Notes: generated by a model not told the origin, from the letters alone. A stretch of 64,000 nt of DNA from Nocardia fluminea (GCF_002846365.1 NZ_PJMW01000004.1:1-64000); one strand, 5' to 3'; shown: positions 1 to 8,373, numbered from the stretch's first letter. Program-made: numbers and translations.

Positions 1-49
1 CCCGAGCGCCACCACTGATCACCGCAACCTTGCCGGCCAACCGTCCCAT
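1..49 (-). CDS. Short-chain dehydrogenase/reductase, N-terminal fragment at window edge
   Basis: Only the first 16 codons lie inside the window. They read M-G-R-L-A-G-K-V-A-V-I-S-G-G-A-R. The hydrophobic strand followed by the G-G-A-R glycine-rich turn is the start of the Rossmann NAD(P)-binding fold of classical short-chain dehydrogenases. The ATG sits at 49-47 on the minus strand. Substrate and specificity cannot be told from this stub. Confidence 0.6.
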   Translation of the reverse strand, partial: MGRLAGKVAVISGGAR

Positions 50-149
50 GTCCGCATACCCCTTCGTTGAACTGAACCTGTTCACACCGTACGAGTACGA
101 GCCGCCCTACTGGAGCAATTTCTGTAACAGGTTTCAATTCTAAGGAAAG

Positions 150-467
150 ACAGCACCGCCCCGCCGACCAGATCATCCGCCTGATCACCACCAATGCCCC
201 GCCCGGCCGGGCACCCTGCGCATGATCCCGACCGCCGCGAACGGCCAACCGTCCTTCGCCGTGTACATCGACGGCGAAGCCCACTCCATCCAGATCCTCA
301 CCGTGACCCCGACGGGCATCGACCGAATCGTGGCGTTTCACGGATCCGAACGTTTCAGGCCCTTCGGCCTGGTCGACCGTCTACCGATCGCCTCGGTGCC
401 GGGTGCACGCCGGCCAAAGGATCAGCAGGCGATATTCGCCGCCCCGGACGATTCGAACGAAATATGA
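150..467 (+). pseudogene. Remnant of an ECF sigma factor C-terminal (SnoaL-like) region
   Basis: An 81-codon frame from 222 reads like the C-terminal SnoaL-like extension of ECF sigma factors of the SigJ/ECF41 type: A-N-G-Q-P-S-F-A-V-Y, then a hydrophobic I-L-T-V strand, then I-V-A-F-H-G and a terminal F-R-P-F-G-L. A second frame just upstream (about 150-222, with D-Q-I-I-R-L-I-T-T-N-A) appears to continue it after a frameshift. There is no sigma region 2 or 4 anywhere upstream. I take it as a decayed gene end. Its 3' end overlaps the end of the next, opposite-strand gene. Confidence 0.5.
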
Positions 468-1060
468 ACGTGGTCAAGGTGATTCTGCGTCGGGCTGCCG
501 CGATCTTCCATATAGGACCAGCCGCCGCCGTCGTTGTAGCGCTGCTGCCAGATCACATAGGTGATTCCGAAGCGTGCTTTGTTGGCCAACACGAAATCCG
601 CAATGGTGTTGCCCAACGCGGGATTCGGCGTCATCACGTCGAGCGCAAGCCCCGCACCGTGGTCACCGTCGTAGCGCCCGTTGGCGCCGCCGATGTCGCT
701 GACCCCGAACATCTTCTGCAGCAGATTTCCTACCTGCGCCACATGCGGTCGAGTTCCGTTGAAGGTCGTCCCACAAAACACCTTCACCTTCTGCGCCGAC
801 AGCGCCGCCATCTCGTCATCCGCCCTGACGATCGGCCCCGGCTGCGGCGCGTCGTGCATCGGCGCGGCGGCGATCGGGTCGGGCACGATCGCCGAGGTCG
901 ACAGCGGTTCGACCGAGGCCACCGCCTCGACCTGCGCGCCCGGCCGCATCACCATCATCAACATGCCGGGAACGGTCGCCGCGAGACTGCACACGGCCAG
1001 CGGCAGGCGACTCTTGGGAGCCGACGGTTTGCGATGCGAAGCAGTCACGTTGTCTATCAC
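422..1060 (-). CDS. Secreted ARB-07466-like / peptidase-like protein
   Basis: A 212-residue protein. Residues about 18-40 form a hydrophobic signal or anchor segment, followed by a Pro/Ala-rich linker to about residue 85. The C-terminal 125 residues form a globular domain ending in H-L-D-H-V-H-I-S-F, with an upstream H-G-A-G-L-A-L-D-V motif. That pair of His/Asp motifs resembles the actinobacterial secreted ARB-07466-like domain, related to LAS/VanY-type folds where such residues bind zinc. It probably acts outside the membrane, perhaps on the cell wall, but activity is inference. The start is GTG at 1060; a second GTG four codons later is possible. Confidence 0.7.
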   Translation of the reverse strand: MIDNVTASHRKPSAPKSRLPLAVCSLAATVPGMLMMVMRPGAQVEAVASVEPLSTSAIVPDPIAAAPMHDAPQPGPIVRADDEMAALSAQKVKVFCGTTFNGTRPHVAQVGNLLQKMFGVSDIGGANGRYDGDHGAGLALDVMTPNPALGNTIADFVLANKARFGITYVIWQQRYNDGGGWSYMEDRGSPTQNHLDHVHISFESSGAANIAC

Positions 1061-1410
1061 CAGTCATTGTCGAGAGCAGGTCACCGTAAGATTACGAAAT
1101 GGTCGCGGAAAAGTCACGCCCAGCTACGCATCAACAGTTGGACCAGCATCTATCACCCGACGCGATCCCGCAATCCCTTCGCCGCGTGTCGTTACAAAGA
1201 CGGCCTGTCGCGACGATCGGCGCAGTGTTGATCACATCCCTGACACGTCGGCGGTGAGGTAGAGCTGCCGACGGCTTCACGGGCATTTCAGTGCGGTCGG
1301 AGCGCATTCCCTGGCGAGCGAGTACACCACCGCTGACCAGCGGCGCGCCGAATGTCGGTGCCCCTTGCTACTTTTCGTGTATTCGATCTCCACGAGCTCA
1401 GCGAGGACGC
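1061..1410. other. Intergenic region between divergent genes
   Basis: About 350 bases separate the secreted peptidase-like gene (minus strand) from the WGR protein gene (plus strand). It must hold both promoters. I see no convincing coding frame, strong inverted repeat or RNA gene in it. Confidence 0.5.
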
Positions 1411-2829
1411 ATGACCGCCGAAACCACCTATCTCGAACTGTCCGACGACGCGGGCTCCTCGCACAAGTTCTACGAGGTCGTAGTCACCGGAACGAACGTC
1501 AATATCCGCTACGGCCGTATCGGCGAGCAGGGCCAGTCCAAAGCGAGCGCCTTCGCCACCGAGGACAAGGCGAAGTCGGCCGCGCAGAAAAAGATCGGCG
1601 AGAAGATGCGCAAGGGCTACGCCCCCGCCGTCATGGGAGCGCGCGAGCGCCGCACCGTCACCCGCCGCAGCATCACCAGCCAGCGCTCCACCGCCAAGTC
1701 GGCCCCCGTGCTGTGGCGCTTCGATTCCGGCGCCGCCGCCTTCGGCATCTTCGTCGACGAGCAGCGCTGCTGGGTCGGCAACGAGCAGGGCGAGGTCTTC
1801 ACCCTTTCCCCCGCCGGCGTCGTCACCAACAGCTACAAGCTGCCCGACGCGGTCAAGTGCATCGTCGCCGACGACTTCTGGATCTACGCGGGCTGCGACG
1901 ACGGCCGCGTCTACGACCTGTCCGGCAAAGTCCCCCGCGCCGCTTACGACGTCTCCGCCGACGACGTCTACTGGCTCGACATCCACGACGGCATCCTCGC
2001 CGCCTCCGACGCCGCCGGTGGCCTCACCGTCATCGACCACGAAGAGGAATCCCTCTGGTCGGCGCGCAGCAAGGGTAACTCCGGCTGGATGGTCCGCGTC
2101 GACCCCACCGGCGTCTACCACGGCCACAGCGCCGGCGTCACCAAATACCACCTGGAAACCGGTCGCTCCCAGTGGAATTCGTCCACCCGCGGTGCGGTCC
2201 TGTTCGGCTGGCAGGAATCCGGCACCGTCTACGCGGGCACTTCCCACAATCAGGTCGAGGAGATCACCAAGCAGGGCACCGCCACCCGCACCTACCAGTG
2301 CGACGCCGCCGTCTTCTCCTGCGCCGCCTCCCCCGACGGCCGCTACGTCTTCGCCGGCGACTCCCACTCCTCGGTCTACTGCTTCGACGCCAACGGCACC
2401 CGCCTGTGGAAACTGGCCACCGGCTGCGGCTCCGCCTACTCCATGCAGTACCACGACGAAAAGCTCTATCTGGTCACCACCTCCGGCGCCCTGGCCTGCC
2501 TCGACGTCAGCGAATCCGCCATCCGCGACGCCGACCAGGGCGTCCTGCCCACCACCCGCTCGGTGAAAGCCCCCGAATTCTCCGCCGTAGCCCCCAGCAC
2601 CACCCTCGAACTCACCACCGACGCAGGCACCGGCGTCATCGTCGAATGCCTCCAACACGGCGACTCCCTCCGCGTCCATGTCATCTCCCCCGGCTACGAC
2701 CCCGGCTGGAACGTCCAATTCCCCCGCGACATCCGCCTAGCCGGCGCCCGCTACGTCGTCGACGCCGTCTCCGAATCCGCCCGAGGCGGCTTCTACCGAG
2801 TCCGCGGTGACATCCGCCGCCTGGGCTGA
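1411..2829 (+). CDS. WGR-domain protein with PQQ-like beta-propeller
   Basis: A 472-residue protein starting at the ATG at 1411. Residues about 5-75 are a WGR domain: strands around F-Y-E-V-V-V, then Y-G-R-I-G-E-Q-G-Q (Tyr in place of the usual Trp) and a Lys/Ala-rich helix. The domain is known from PARPs and some bacterial proteins, where it binds nucleic acid. From about residue 95 to the end there are repeated W/Y-x-G-x-x-x-G-x-V and L-x-G strands typical of a PQQ/WD-like propeller. There is no catalytic domain. A scaffold or sensing role is inference. The gene stands alone. Confidence 0.75.
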   Translation: MTAETTYLELSDDAGSSHKFYEVVVTGTNVNIRYGRIGEQGQSKASAFATEDKAKSAAQKKIGEKMRKGYAPAVMGARERRTVTRRSITSQRSTAKSAPVLWRFDSGAAAFGIFVDEQRCWVGNEQGEVFTLSPAGVVTNSYKLPDAVKCIVADDFWIYAGCDDGRVYDLSGKVPRAAYDVSADDVYWLDIHDGILAASDAAGGLTVIDHEEESLWSARSKGNSGWMVRVDPTGVYHGHSAGVTKYHLETGRSQWNSSTRGAVLFGWQESGTVYAGTSHNQVEEITKQGTATRTYQCDAAVFSCAASPDGRYVFAGDSHSSVYCFDANGTRLWKLATGCGSAYSMQYHDEKLYLVTTSGALACLDVSESAIRDADQGVLPTTRSVKAPEFSAVAPSTTLELTTDAGTGVIVECLQHGDSLRVHVISPGYDPGWNVQFPRDIRLAGARYVVDAVSESARGGFYRVRGDIRRLG

Positions 2830-3099
2830 CGCCCCACCGCGGCCCAACCCCGCCGCCGCGCCGAGTCCGCCACCCATCGACTGACTGTGATGTCCAGAGA
2901 GGTTGGTCAGTCGGGTGACCGGTGGCCGACTCGGTCAACACGCACGAGCGTCGCCGTCTTACCGCCAGCCGAGAACGACGGACGTCCGCCAGTCCCGGGA
3001 TGGCGGCCGGGGCTGTCGGCGGGCTGCGCACTCGGACCTGGCCGGACAACGCCGAGTGTCGATGCCGCAGGTTGTGCTCGGTCTCGAGTCGCCGATGCC

Positions 3100-3771
3100 T
3101 CAAACCTCGCCCGCATCGGGGTTCAGCGCAGCCAGGGTGACAAAGATCGGCACCCCAGGATCCGCCGTGATCCCCCGCCCGCGCAGAAACGCATCGATCA
3201 TCCCCCACACCAATTCGTGCACCCTGCCGACGAATTCTCCGGCATCCGGCTCAGCGTCACTCAGCCACAGATCAGTCAGCACGATCATCACGCCGACAAT
3301 CGCCCGCGCCAGATATTCGATCCCCTCGGCATCGAGCGGAATCGAATCCGCCACCGCCCGAGCCCTTTCCGCGAACCGACCCGCCACCGTACTGGCGAGG
3401 TCGTACTGGCCCGCGGCCCCCTCACGATTCGCACTCGTCTGAGTCAGGAAGCGGAAAACATTGGGGTGGGCCAGAATTCCGACCGCATAGTCGTTCAGCG
3501 CACGATCGATCGCAGCGTTGGGTGGCTGCAACAGCAGAGTCAGGTCGGTTCCCGTCGCGGCGAATGCCGAGTCGGCGAATCGCGCGCCGATCGCCGCGTA
3601 GAGGTCACCTTTGTCGGTGAACTGCCGATACAGTCGCGGCTTCGTGATCCCGGCCTCGACCGCGAAAGCATCCATGCTCGGGCGAGGCCCGTCACGATCG
3701 AGCACCCGAATCGCGGCGTCGACGATGACATCCCGGCTCACCGGTGGAGGTCGTCGACTGGCTCGGGTCAC
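3100..3771 (-). CDS. TetR-family transcriptional regulator
   Basis: I place the start at the GTG at 3771, giving 223 residues that begin V-T-R-A-S-R-R-P-P-P. The N-terminal HTH (residues about 10-55) includes A-F-A-V-E-A-G-I-T-K-P-R-L-Y-R-Q-F, the TetR recognition helix followed by the conserved Y-x-x-F. The rest is the helical ligand-binding and dimer domain. It is divergent from the 71 aa and helical-repeat genes, and three near-palindromic repeats lie in the shared upstream region. By the usual TetR arrangement it probably represses itself and that operon. The inducer is unknown. Confidence 0.85.
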   Translation of the reverse strand: MTRASRRPPPVSRDVIVDAAIRVLDRDGPRPSMDAFAVEAGITKPRLYRQFTDKGDLYAAIGARFADSAFAATGTDLTLLLQPPNAAIDRALNDYAVGILAHPNVFRFLTQTSANREGAAGQYDLASTVAGRFAERARAVADSIPLDAEGIEYLARAIVGVMIVLTDLWLSDAEPDAGEFVGRVHELVWGMIDAFLRGRGITADPGVPIFVTLAALNPDAGEV

Positions 3772-3788
3772 GGTCGGAAACGATACAC

Positions 3789-3888
3789 GTACCGCCAGTA
3801 CGATCAGATGGTTCGCTGTGTCATGGCCCAACGACTCTTTACAGATCGCACCACATACCGGCAGTATCGGGTTCCATACCGGCAGTAC
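3789..3888. promoter_or_regulatory. Three TetR operator-like repeats
   Basis: Three copies of a 13-bp near-palindrome lie between the divergent starts: GTACCGCCAGTAC at 3789-3801, ATACCGGCAGTAT at 3855-3867 and ATACCGGCAGTAC at 3876-3888. The last two are 21 bp apart, two helical turns, as expected for cooperative dimers. The outer TAC/GTA half-sites are shared by all three. The assignment to the adjacent TetR protein is inference from position. Confidence 0.65.
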
Positions 3889-3922
3889 GAACTCCCGGAC
3901 ATCGCATCGAAGGAGACGGTCC

Positions 3923-4138
3923 GTGTCGGATCCCCTGCGCCAACTCACCACAACACTCGGCGCCCCACCACCACCCGACTTCGCCACCCTCACCCCCGAC
4001 GAGCTGGCCCTCCTCGACAACTACGTCCGAGCCGCCCTCGACCACCGCAAGGCAGCCCTTGACGACGCCCTCGACTCCGGCATGCGCCTCATCCCCCGCC
4101 TGGCCCGCCCCGCCGTGAAGAAGGTGCTCGGACTGTGA
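3923..4138 (+). CDS. Small 71-residue protein, first gene of two-gene operon
   Basis: The start is GTG at 3923, set by a clear AAGGAG ribosome-binding site at 3910-3915. The protein begins V-S-D-P-L-R-Q-L-T-T-T and ends K-K-V-L-G-L. It is mostly helical with no signal peptide, membrane segment or cysteine. The stop overlaps the start of the next gene (GTGA at 4135-4138), which indicates translational coupling. I do not recognise the family. Position under the TetR sites suggests regulated co-expression with the repeat protein. Confidence 0.65.
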   Translation: MSDPLRQLTTTLGAPPPPDFATLTPDELALLDNYVRAALDHRKAALDDALDSGMRLIPRLARPAVKKVLGL

Positions 4139-5496
4139 CCGCAACCCACCACACCACCGTCGAACTGGCCAAACTGGCCCGCGTCCTCGACCGCGACCCC
4201 GCCGACCTGGCCTTCCTCGCCACCCTCCCACCCACGGCCCTCCGCGAATTCCGCGACCAGATCACCGATCTCACCGCCCGCCGCGAAGCCCGCCGCATGC
4301 AACGAGTCGGCGCCGCCGCCAAACTGGTCCCCGCCCCCATAGCCGCCAAGATCACCGAAGCCGCCTTCGGCCCCGTCCTTGCCGCCGCACTCGCCGGCTC
4401 CGTCGACCCGGCCCGCGCCGTAGCCATCGCCAGCGCCCTCTCCCCCAGTTTCCTGGCCGACGGCACCCTCACCCTCGACCCCCGCCGAGCAGTCGAACTG
4501 ATCGCCCAGGTCCCCGGCCCGATGGCCGCAGCCGTCGCCAGCGAATTGATCAGCCGCGGCGACTACCTGACCATGGGCAACCTCGCAGGCTCGGTCCCCG
4601 ACTCGGTCCTGCGCGCAGCCCTCCCCCACGCCTCCGACCTCGACATCCTCCAGGTCGGCTACTACCTCGAGGAAACCTCAGCAGCCGACCGCCTCCTCAC
4701 CATCGTCACCGACCGAGTCCCCGGCGTCATCCGCGCAACCCACGACGCCGACGAATGGCCCAAAGCAATCACCCTGCTAGCCCTCCTCGGCCCCACCGAA
4801 CGATCCAAACTCGCCAACGTCGTAGCCGCCCAAGACGACGAAGTCATCGACGGCCTACTTGCCGCGGTAGAAGAAGTCGAGGCCTGGGACACCCTCCTCC
4901 CCGTAGCAGCAGGTATGGCCCCGGAACCCCTACAACGTCTAGCCCAACGCCCAGCCATGCAAAACCCCACCCTCCTCACCAAAATCGCCGACCTGGCCCT
5001 AACCCAAAACCTCTGGCTCTCCCTACTCCCCCTAGCCACCCACCTCTCCCCCACCCAACTCCACACCGTCGCCGCCCGAGTAGCCACCGAACCCGACGAC
5101 TCCCTGACCACCCTCATAGAACAAGCCCATACCGAAAACCACTGGCCCACCCTCCTCCCAGTAGCCCTCGCCCTCTCCACCCCAGACCGCAAACGCCTGG
5201 CCTCCCTCCCGGTAATGCACCGCCCCGCCTACCTCACCGCCGCCATCGAAGCCACCGCCACCCACAACCTCTGGCCCGAAGCCCTCCCCCTCCTCAACGA
5301 CCTCCCCACCACCACCCACGAAACCCTCGCGACCAGCCTAGATGCCCTCACCGACAACAACTTCCGAGAAGCCCTCCACGCCGCCGCCACTGCCGACTGC
5401 ACCACAACCCTGATTCAAATCGTCCTCCGACAAGACGTCTCATCTCGAACTCGCTCCCTGATCCTCCTCAACGAATCCGACAACCTGGAACCTTGA
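4135..5496 (+). CDS. Helical-repeat protein with about 43-residue W-x-x-LLPVA repeats, 3' end cut by IS
   Basis: A 453-residue protein, GTG start overlapping the previous stop. The second half contains at least four tandem units of about 43 residues, each opening with Trp followed by two residues and L-L-P-V-A or L-L-P-L (A-W-D-T-L-L-P-V-A, L-W-L-S-L-L-P-L-A, H-W-P-T-L-L-P-V-A, L-W-P-E-A-L-P-L). This is a HEAT/TPR-like solenoid pattern. No catalytic motif is seen. The stop codon TGA (5494-5496) is the first three bases of the IS3-family element, so the original C-terminus was probably lost to the insertion. Function unknown. Confidence 0.75.
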   Translation: MTATHHTTVELAKLARVLDRDPADLAFLATLPPTALREFRDQITDLTARREARRMQRVGAAAKLVPAPIAAKITEAAFGPVLAAALAGSVDPARAVAIASALSPSFLADGTLTLDPRRAVELIAQVPGPMAAAVASELISRGDYLTMGNLAGSVPDSVLRAALPHASDLDILQVGYYLEETSAADRLLTIVTDRVPGVIRATHDADEWPKAITLLALLGPTERSKLANVVAAQDDEVIDGLLAAVEEVEAWDTLLPVAAGMAPEPLQRLAQRPAMQNPTLLTKIADLALTQNLWLSLLPLATHLSPTQLHTVAARVATEPDDSLTTLIEQAHTENHWPTLLPVALALSTPDRKRLASLPVMHRPAYLTAAIEATATHNLWPEALPLLNDLPTTTHETLATSLDALTDNNFREALHAAATADCTTTLIQIVLRQDVSSRTRSLILLNESDNLEP

Positions 5497-5523
5497 ACCG
5501 CCCCGGGTTCGATGCGCACCGGT

Positions 5524-6480
5524 TTATCTGTCTCCAGCCGGTTGCTCGGCGTGAAGTGAATAGTATTCGGCTTCGTGTTCGGCCGGTGGTCGCCGGCCGA
5601 GGCGGTGCATGATCCGGGACTGGTTGAACCAACCGACCCAGTCCGCGGTGAGGAACTCGACGTCGGCGATCCGAGTCAGCGGGCCCCGCCGGAACGGGGA
5701 ATCATCGCGAATCGCCTCGGTCTTGTAGAGTCCGATCGTGGTCTCGGCCAGCGCATTATCGTAGGCATCACCAACCGACCCGATCGACGGACGTAGATCC
5801 GAAAGTGCCAGTGTCTCACCAAGTTTCACCGCTGTGTATTGAGATCCCGCATCGGAATGATGTATCGCTCCACCGATCGGATGGCCTTCGCGGGCCCGCA
5901 GCGCGACCGCTTGCCGGATCGCTTTCTCCACGAACGCGGTGTGTTTGCTGGTCGAGCATTCCCAGCCCAGGATCCGGCCTGCGTAGGCATCGATGACGAA
6001 CGCGGTGTAGACGAACACGCCACTTGCCAGCCGGACATAGGTGAAGTCGGCGACGAGCAGCATGTTCGGTGCCGGGACCCGGAACTGGCGGTCGACCAGG
6101 TCCGGCGCCCGCGACGCGGCCGGGTCCGGTTCGGTGGTGCGGACCTTCTTGCGTCGCACAACACCTTTCCATCCGTTGATGCGCATCAGCCGTTCCACCG
6201 TGCACCGAGCAACCGGAATGCCGCGTCTTTGCAGGTAAGCCCACATCTTCGCCGCCCCATACAACGACTCCGGCGTCCGCCGGCCCCGCTCGTCGGGCTC
6301 GTAATGCCCGGCAAGGACCTCGGTGAGGGTGGTGTCCCACAGCGCCCGTTTCGACGGCGCCCGCCGCACCCAGGCATGGAAAGTTCTCGGGGCGATCTTG
6401 ACGCCGTGCGCAGTCAGCGCACGGCAGATCGGAACGACCCCGAACCGAGCCCGATGCTCGGCGATGAACGCGCAAACTAC
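5524..6480 (-). CDS. IS3-family transposase OrfB (DDE integrase domain)
   Basis: This is the catalytic half of the transposase. An N-terminal HTH_21-like segment (A-E-H-R-A-R-F-G-V-V-P-I-C) is read from about 6480. An rve integrase core follows with the three acidic residues in V-A-D-F-T-Y-V, H-H-S-D-A-G-S-Q-Y and A-L-A-E-T-T-I-G-L-Y-K. The frame is -1 relative to orfA, and the orfA stop falls at the junction. It is therefore probably made as an OrfAB fusion by programmed frameshifting. It looks intact. Confidence 0.9.
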   Translation of the reverse strand, partial: VVCAFIAEHRARFGVVPICRALTAHGVKIAPRTFHAWVRRAPSKRALWDTTLTEVLAGHYEPDERGRRTPESLYGAAKMWAYLQRRGIPVARCTVERLMRINGWKGVVRRKKVRTTEPDPAASRAPDLVDRQFRVPAPNMLLVADFTYVRLASGVFVYTAFVIDAYAGRILGWECSTSKHTAFVEKAIRQAVALRAREGHPIGGAIHHSDAGSQYTAVKLGETLALSDLRPSIGSVGDAYDNALAETTIGLYKTEAIRDDSPFRRGPLTRIADVEFLTADWVGWFNQSRIMHRLGRRPPAEHEAEYYSLHAEQPAGDR

Positions 6481-6788
6481 CGCTGTCGCGGGTCGTTCGC
6501 CCGCGCGAAGAAAGACGTTGCCGCAGACAAGATTTCGATGGTTTGCTCGAGTTCTGCGATCTTACGTTTCTGCTCACGAATCGTCCGCGCCGCCTCCGTG
6601 GTCATCCCCTCGGCGTCACCGGTGTCGACCGCGGCTTGGCGCACCCATTTACGCAGGGTTTCCGCGGTCATTCCCAGCCTCGCGGAGACCGCTTTCATCG
6701 CGGCCCACTCGCTGTCGTAGTCGTCGCGGTGATCGACGACCAGCCGGACGGCCTTGGCTTTGGTCGCTTCGTCGTACTTCGCAGGCAT
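6477..6788 (-). CDS. IS3-family transposase OrfA (HTH)
   Basis: A small HTH_Tnp_1 protein starting M-P-A-K-Y-D-E-A-T-K-A-K-A-V-R-L, with the helix-turn-helix around A-R-L-G-M-T-A-E-T-L-R-K-W-V. A leucine-zipper-like coiled coil follows (E-Q-K-R-K-I-A-E-L-E-Q-T-I-E-I-L) and the end is F-F-A-R-A-N-D. It binds the terminal repeats in this family. I chose the ATG at 6788; an upstream in-frame start exists but would enter the inverted repeat. Confidence 0.88.
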   Translation of the reverse strand: MPAKYDEATKAKAVRLVVDHRDDYDSEWAAMKAVSARLGMTAETLRKWVRQAAVDTGDAEGMTTEAARTIREQKRKIAELEQTIEILSAATSFFARANDPRQR

Positions 6789-6843
6789 GATCTGCCCATC
6801 CTTCCCAAGTAAGAAGGTGGGCACCAAACCCGGGGCGGTTCAA

Positions 6844-7266
6844 TGCGAGTTCTACCGGGGCATGTGCTCGCTACCGACCGTCGTCGACCCGGCAACGGGG
6901 CGGATCACGATGCGGGCCGGATTCGTCGGGGCGGTGATGATGCCGATCGGTTTGGCCCAGCAGGTCAAAACCAACCTCGACGTGCGCGGTGTCGCGCCGT
7001 TGTCGATCATCGGGCACCCGCGCGCCAACATGTGGACCTTCCTAGCAAGGGCCGATATCCAGCCGATCGGCGACCCCGACGAGGTGGCGCGATTGTGGAA
7101 GGCGCGGGTGGTGGTGATCCGCGATGGCGATATCGCCTTGCCGTCCCCGGTACCCGACCCGCTGATGATCCGAACGTGGGTGTCTCCGGCTATCAGTGCG
7201 TTCCGCCCATCGGGGGCCGTGGTGATCGAGTGCGCGTTATCGATCTTGAGGCAGACTCGACGATGA
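6844..7266 (+). pseudogene. 5'-truncated gene fragment next to the IS3 element
   Basis: An open frame enters directly from the IS right end and runs about 140 codons with good coding character: C-E-F-Y-R-G-M, I-T-M-R-A-G-F-V-G-A-V-M-M-P, H-P-R-A-N-M-W-T-F-L, I-A-L-P-S-P. The end is near 7266. There is no start of its own, so it is the C-terminal part of a protein whose 5' end was lost with the insertion or deletion. I do not recognise the family. Confidence 0.5.
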
Positions 7267-7394
7267 AAAACGGCGGCCACTCACCATGCCCCGACGAACC
7301 CGACATTTACATTCTGTCGAATTAGCCGGTGCACGAATGCATTTCGCCGCGTGCTTGAACCGCTGCACTAGTGGTCGTCTGCGATGTGGCCACT

Positions 7395-8371
7395 AGGTCA
7401 TGTCTCCCAATTGAGTTTCCGGTTCTCGCCCGATAGATCGTCGGGTCGGGCATCATGTTCGCCGTGGCGGCGACTGTCGGTGATCGGCATCAGGTTCTGA
7501 CGGACAACCAGTGGGAACTCCTCGAGCTGCTGTTACCGAAATCCGATGGCCGCGTGGGCCGTAACTTCTCCAACAACCGCCAGGTCGTCGAGGGAATGTT
7601 GTTCCGGTTGCGGACCGGGATGCCCTGGCGTGATCTGCCCGAGGTATTCGGTCCGTGGCAGACGGTATGGAAACGGCACCGCCGGTATGCCGCCGACGGC
7701 ACCTGGGATCGGGTGCTGGTCGCGCTGACTGCGTTGGCCGATGCGACCGGGAATCTCGATTGGGTGGTCTCGGTCGATTCGACGATCGTGCGGGTGCATC
7801 AACATGGCGCCAACACCCGTCGTGGCGAGGGCACGGTTTCCGGCCCGGACGGTGAGTTATGAGCCGGCTGATCACGGGATCGGCCGGTCTCGGGGCGGGC
7901 TGACTACCAAAGCCCACTTGGCTACCGACGGCAACGGTCGCGGTTTGGCGGTGTTGATCACCGCGGGCCAGGCTGCAGATTGTCCGGTGATGCCCGCTGT
8001 GCTCGACGCGATCGCGGTCCCGCGATTGGTTGGTGGTCCGCCGCGCCGGAATCCTGATCAGGTCCTGGCCGACAAGGCGTATTCCTCGGCGGCGAATCGA
8101 AAGCTGTTGCGGAGCAAGCGGATTGTGGCGGTGATCCCGCAGCGGTCTGATCAGGTCGCCAACCGGAAACGTCGAGGTCGTGCCGGTGGACGCCCGCCCG
8201 GGTTCGACTCCGATGCCTACAAGGGTCGCAATGTGGTCGAGCGAGCGTTCAACAAGGCCAAACACTGGCGTGGTGTCGCAACTCGTTACGACAAGCTGGC
8301 CTGTACTTACCGGGCCGGGATCGTCATGGCCCTCACGGTCGAATGGCTGAAGCTATTGGGAGACATGACCT
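7395..8371 (+). mobile_element. Complete IS5-family (IS427-type) insertion sequence
   Basis: Perfect 16-bp terminal inverted repeats (AGGTCATGTCTCCCAA at 7395-7410, complement at 8356-8371) frame a two-frame transposase gene. The sequence CTAG is present at both junctions (7393-7396 and 8370-8373). This fits an IS427-group element that targets CTAG and duplicates the central TA. The element looks complete. Confidence 0.88.
7455..7862 (+). CDS. IS5-family transposase, first reading frame
   Basis: This frame encodes the N-terminal part of the transposase: L-T-D-N-Q-W-E-L-L-E-L-L-L-P (DUF4096-type start), G-M-P-W-R-D-L-P-E-V-F-G-P-W, and the first catalytic Asp in V-S-V-D-S-T-I-V-R. It ends with TGA at 7860-7862. 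The following catalytic residues lie in the next frame (+1 relative), as is usual for IS427-group elements that use frameshifting. Confidence 0.85.
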   Translation: MFAVAATVGDRHQVLTDNQWELLELLLPKSDGRVGRNFSNNRQVVEGMLFRLRTGMPWRDLPEVFGPWQTVWKRHRRYAADGTWDRVLVALTALADATGNLDWVVSVDSTIVRVHQHGANTRRGEGTVSGPDGEL

Positions 8372-8373
8372 AG
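7741..8373 (+). CDS. IS5-family transposase, second reading frame
   Basis: The frame overlaps the first ORF and becomes meaningful at about 7856, with G-R-S-R-G-G-L-T-T-K-A-H-L-A. It carries the second Asp (L-A-D-K-A-Y) and the catalytic Glu (R-N-V-V-E-R-A-F-N-K). The stop TAG at 8371-8373 overlaps the right terminal repeat and target. The nominal start at 7741 is only where the frame opens; the functional product is probably a frameshift fusion with the first ORF. Confidence 0.82.
   Translation: MRPGISIGWSRSIRRSCGCINMAPTPVVARARFPARTVSYEPADHGIGRSRGGLTTKAHLATDGNGRGLAVLITAGQAADCPVMPAVLDAIAVPRLVGGPPRRNPDQVLADKAYSSAANRKLLRSKRIVAVIPQRSDQVANRKRRGRAGGRPPGFDSDAYKGRNVVERAFNKAKHWRGVATRYDKLACTYRAGIVMALTVEWLKLLGDMT

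Larger units (their letters stand above)
5494..6842 (-). mobile_element. Complete IS3-family insertion sequence
   Basis: The element is bounded by 16-bp perfect terminal inverted repeats starting TGAACCGCCCCGGGTT (5494-5509 and the complement at 6827-6842), with the TG...CA ends usual for IS3. It carries orfA and orfB on the minus strand in the -1 frameshift arrangement. The three flanking bases differ (CCT on the left, ATG on the right), so there is no target-site duplication. The two flanks also encode unrelated protein fragments. This suggests an adjacent deletion or recombination between two copies after insertion. Confidence 0.9.

Noticed and set aside
1288-2718. 476-codon minus-strand frame opposite the WGR protein gene
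   Set aside because: Gly/Val/Ala-rich translation with no domain pattern; it mirrors the GC-rich codons of the real plus-strand gene.
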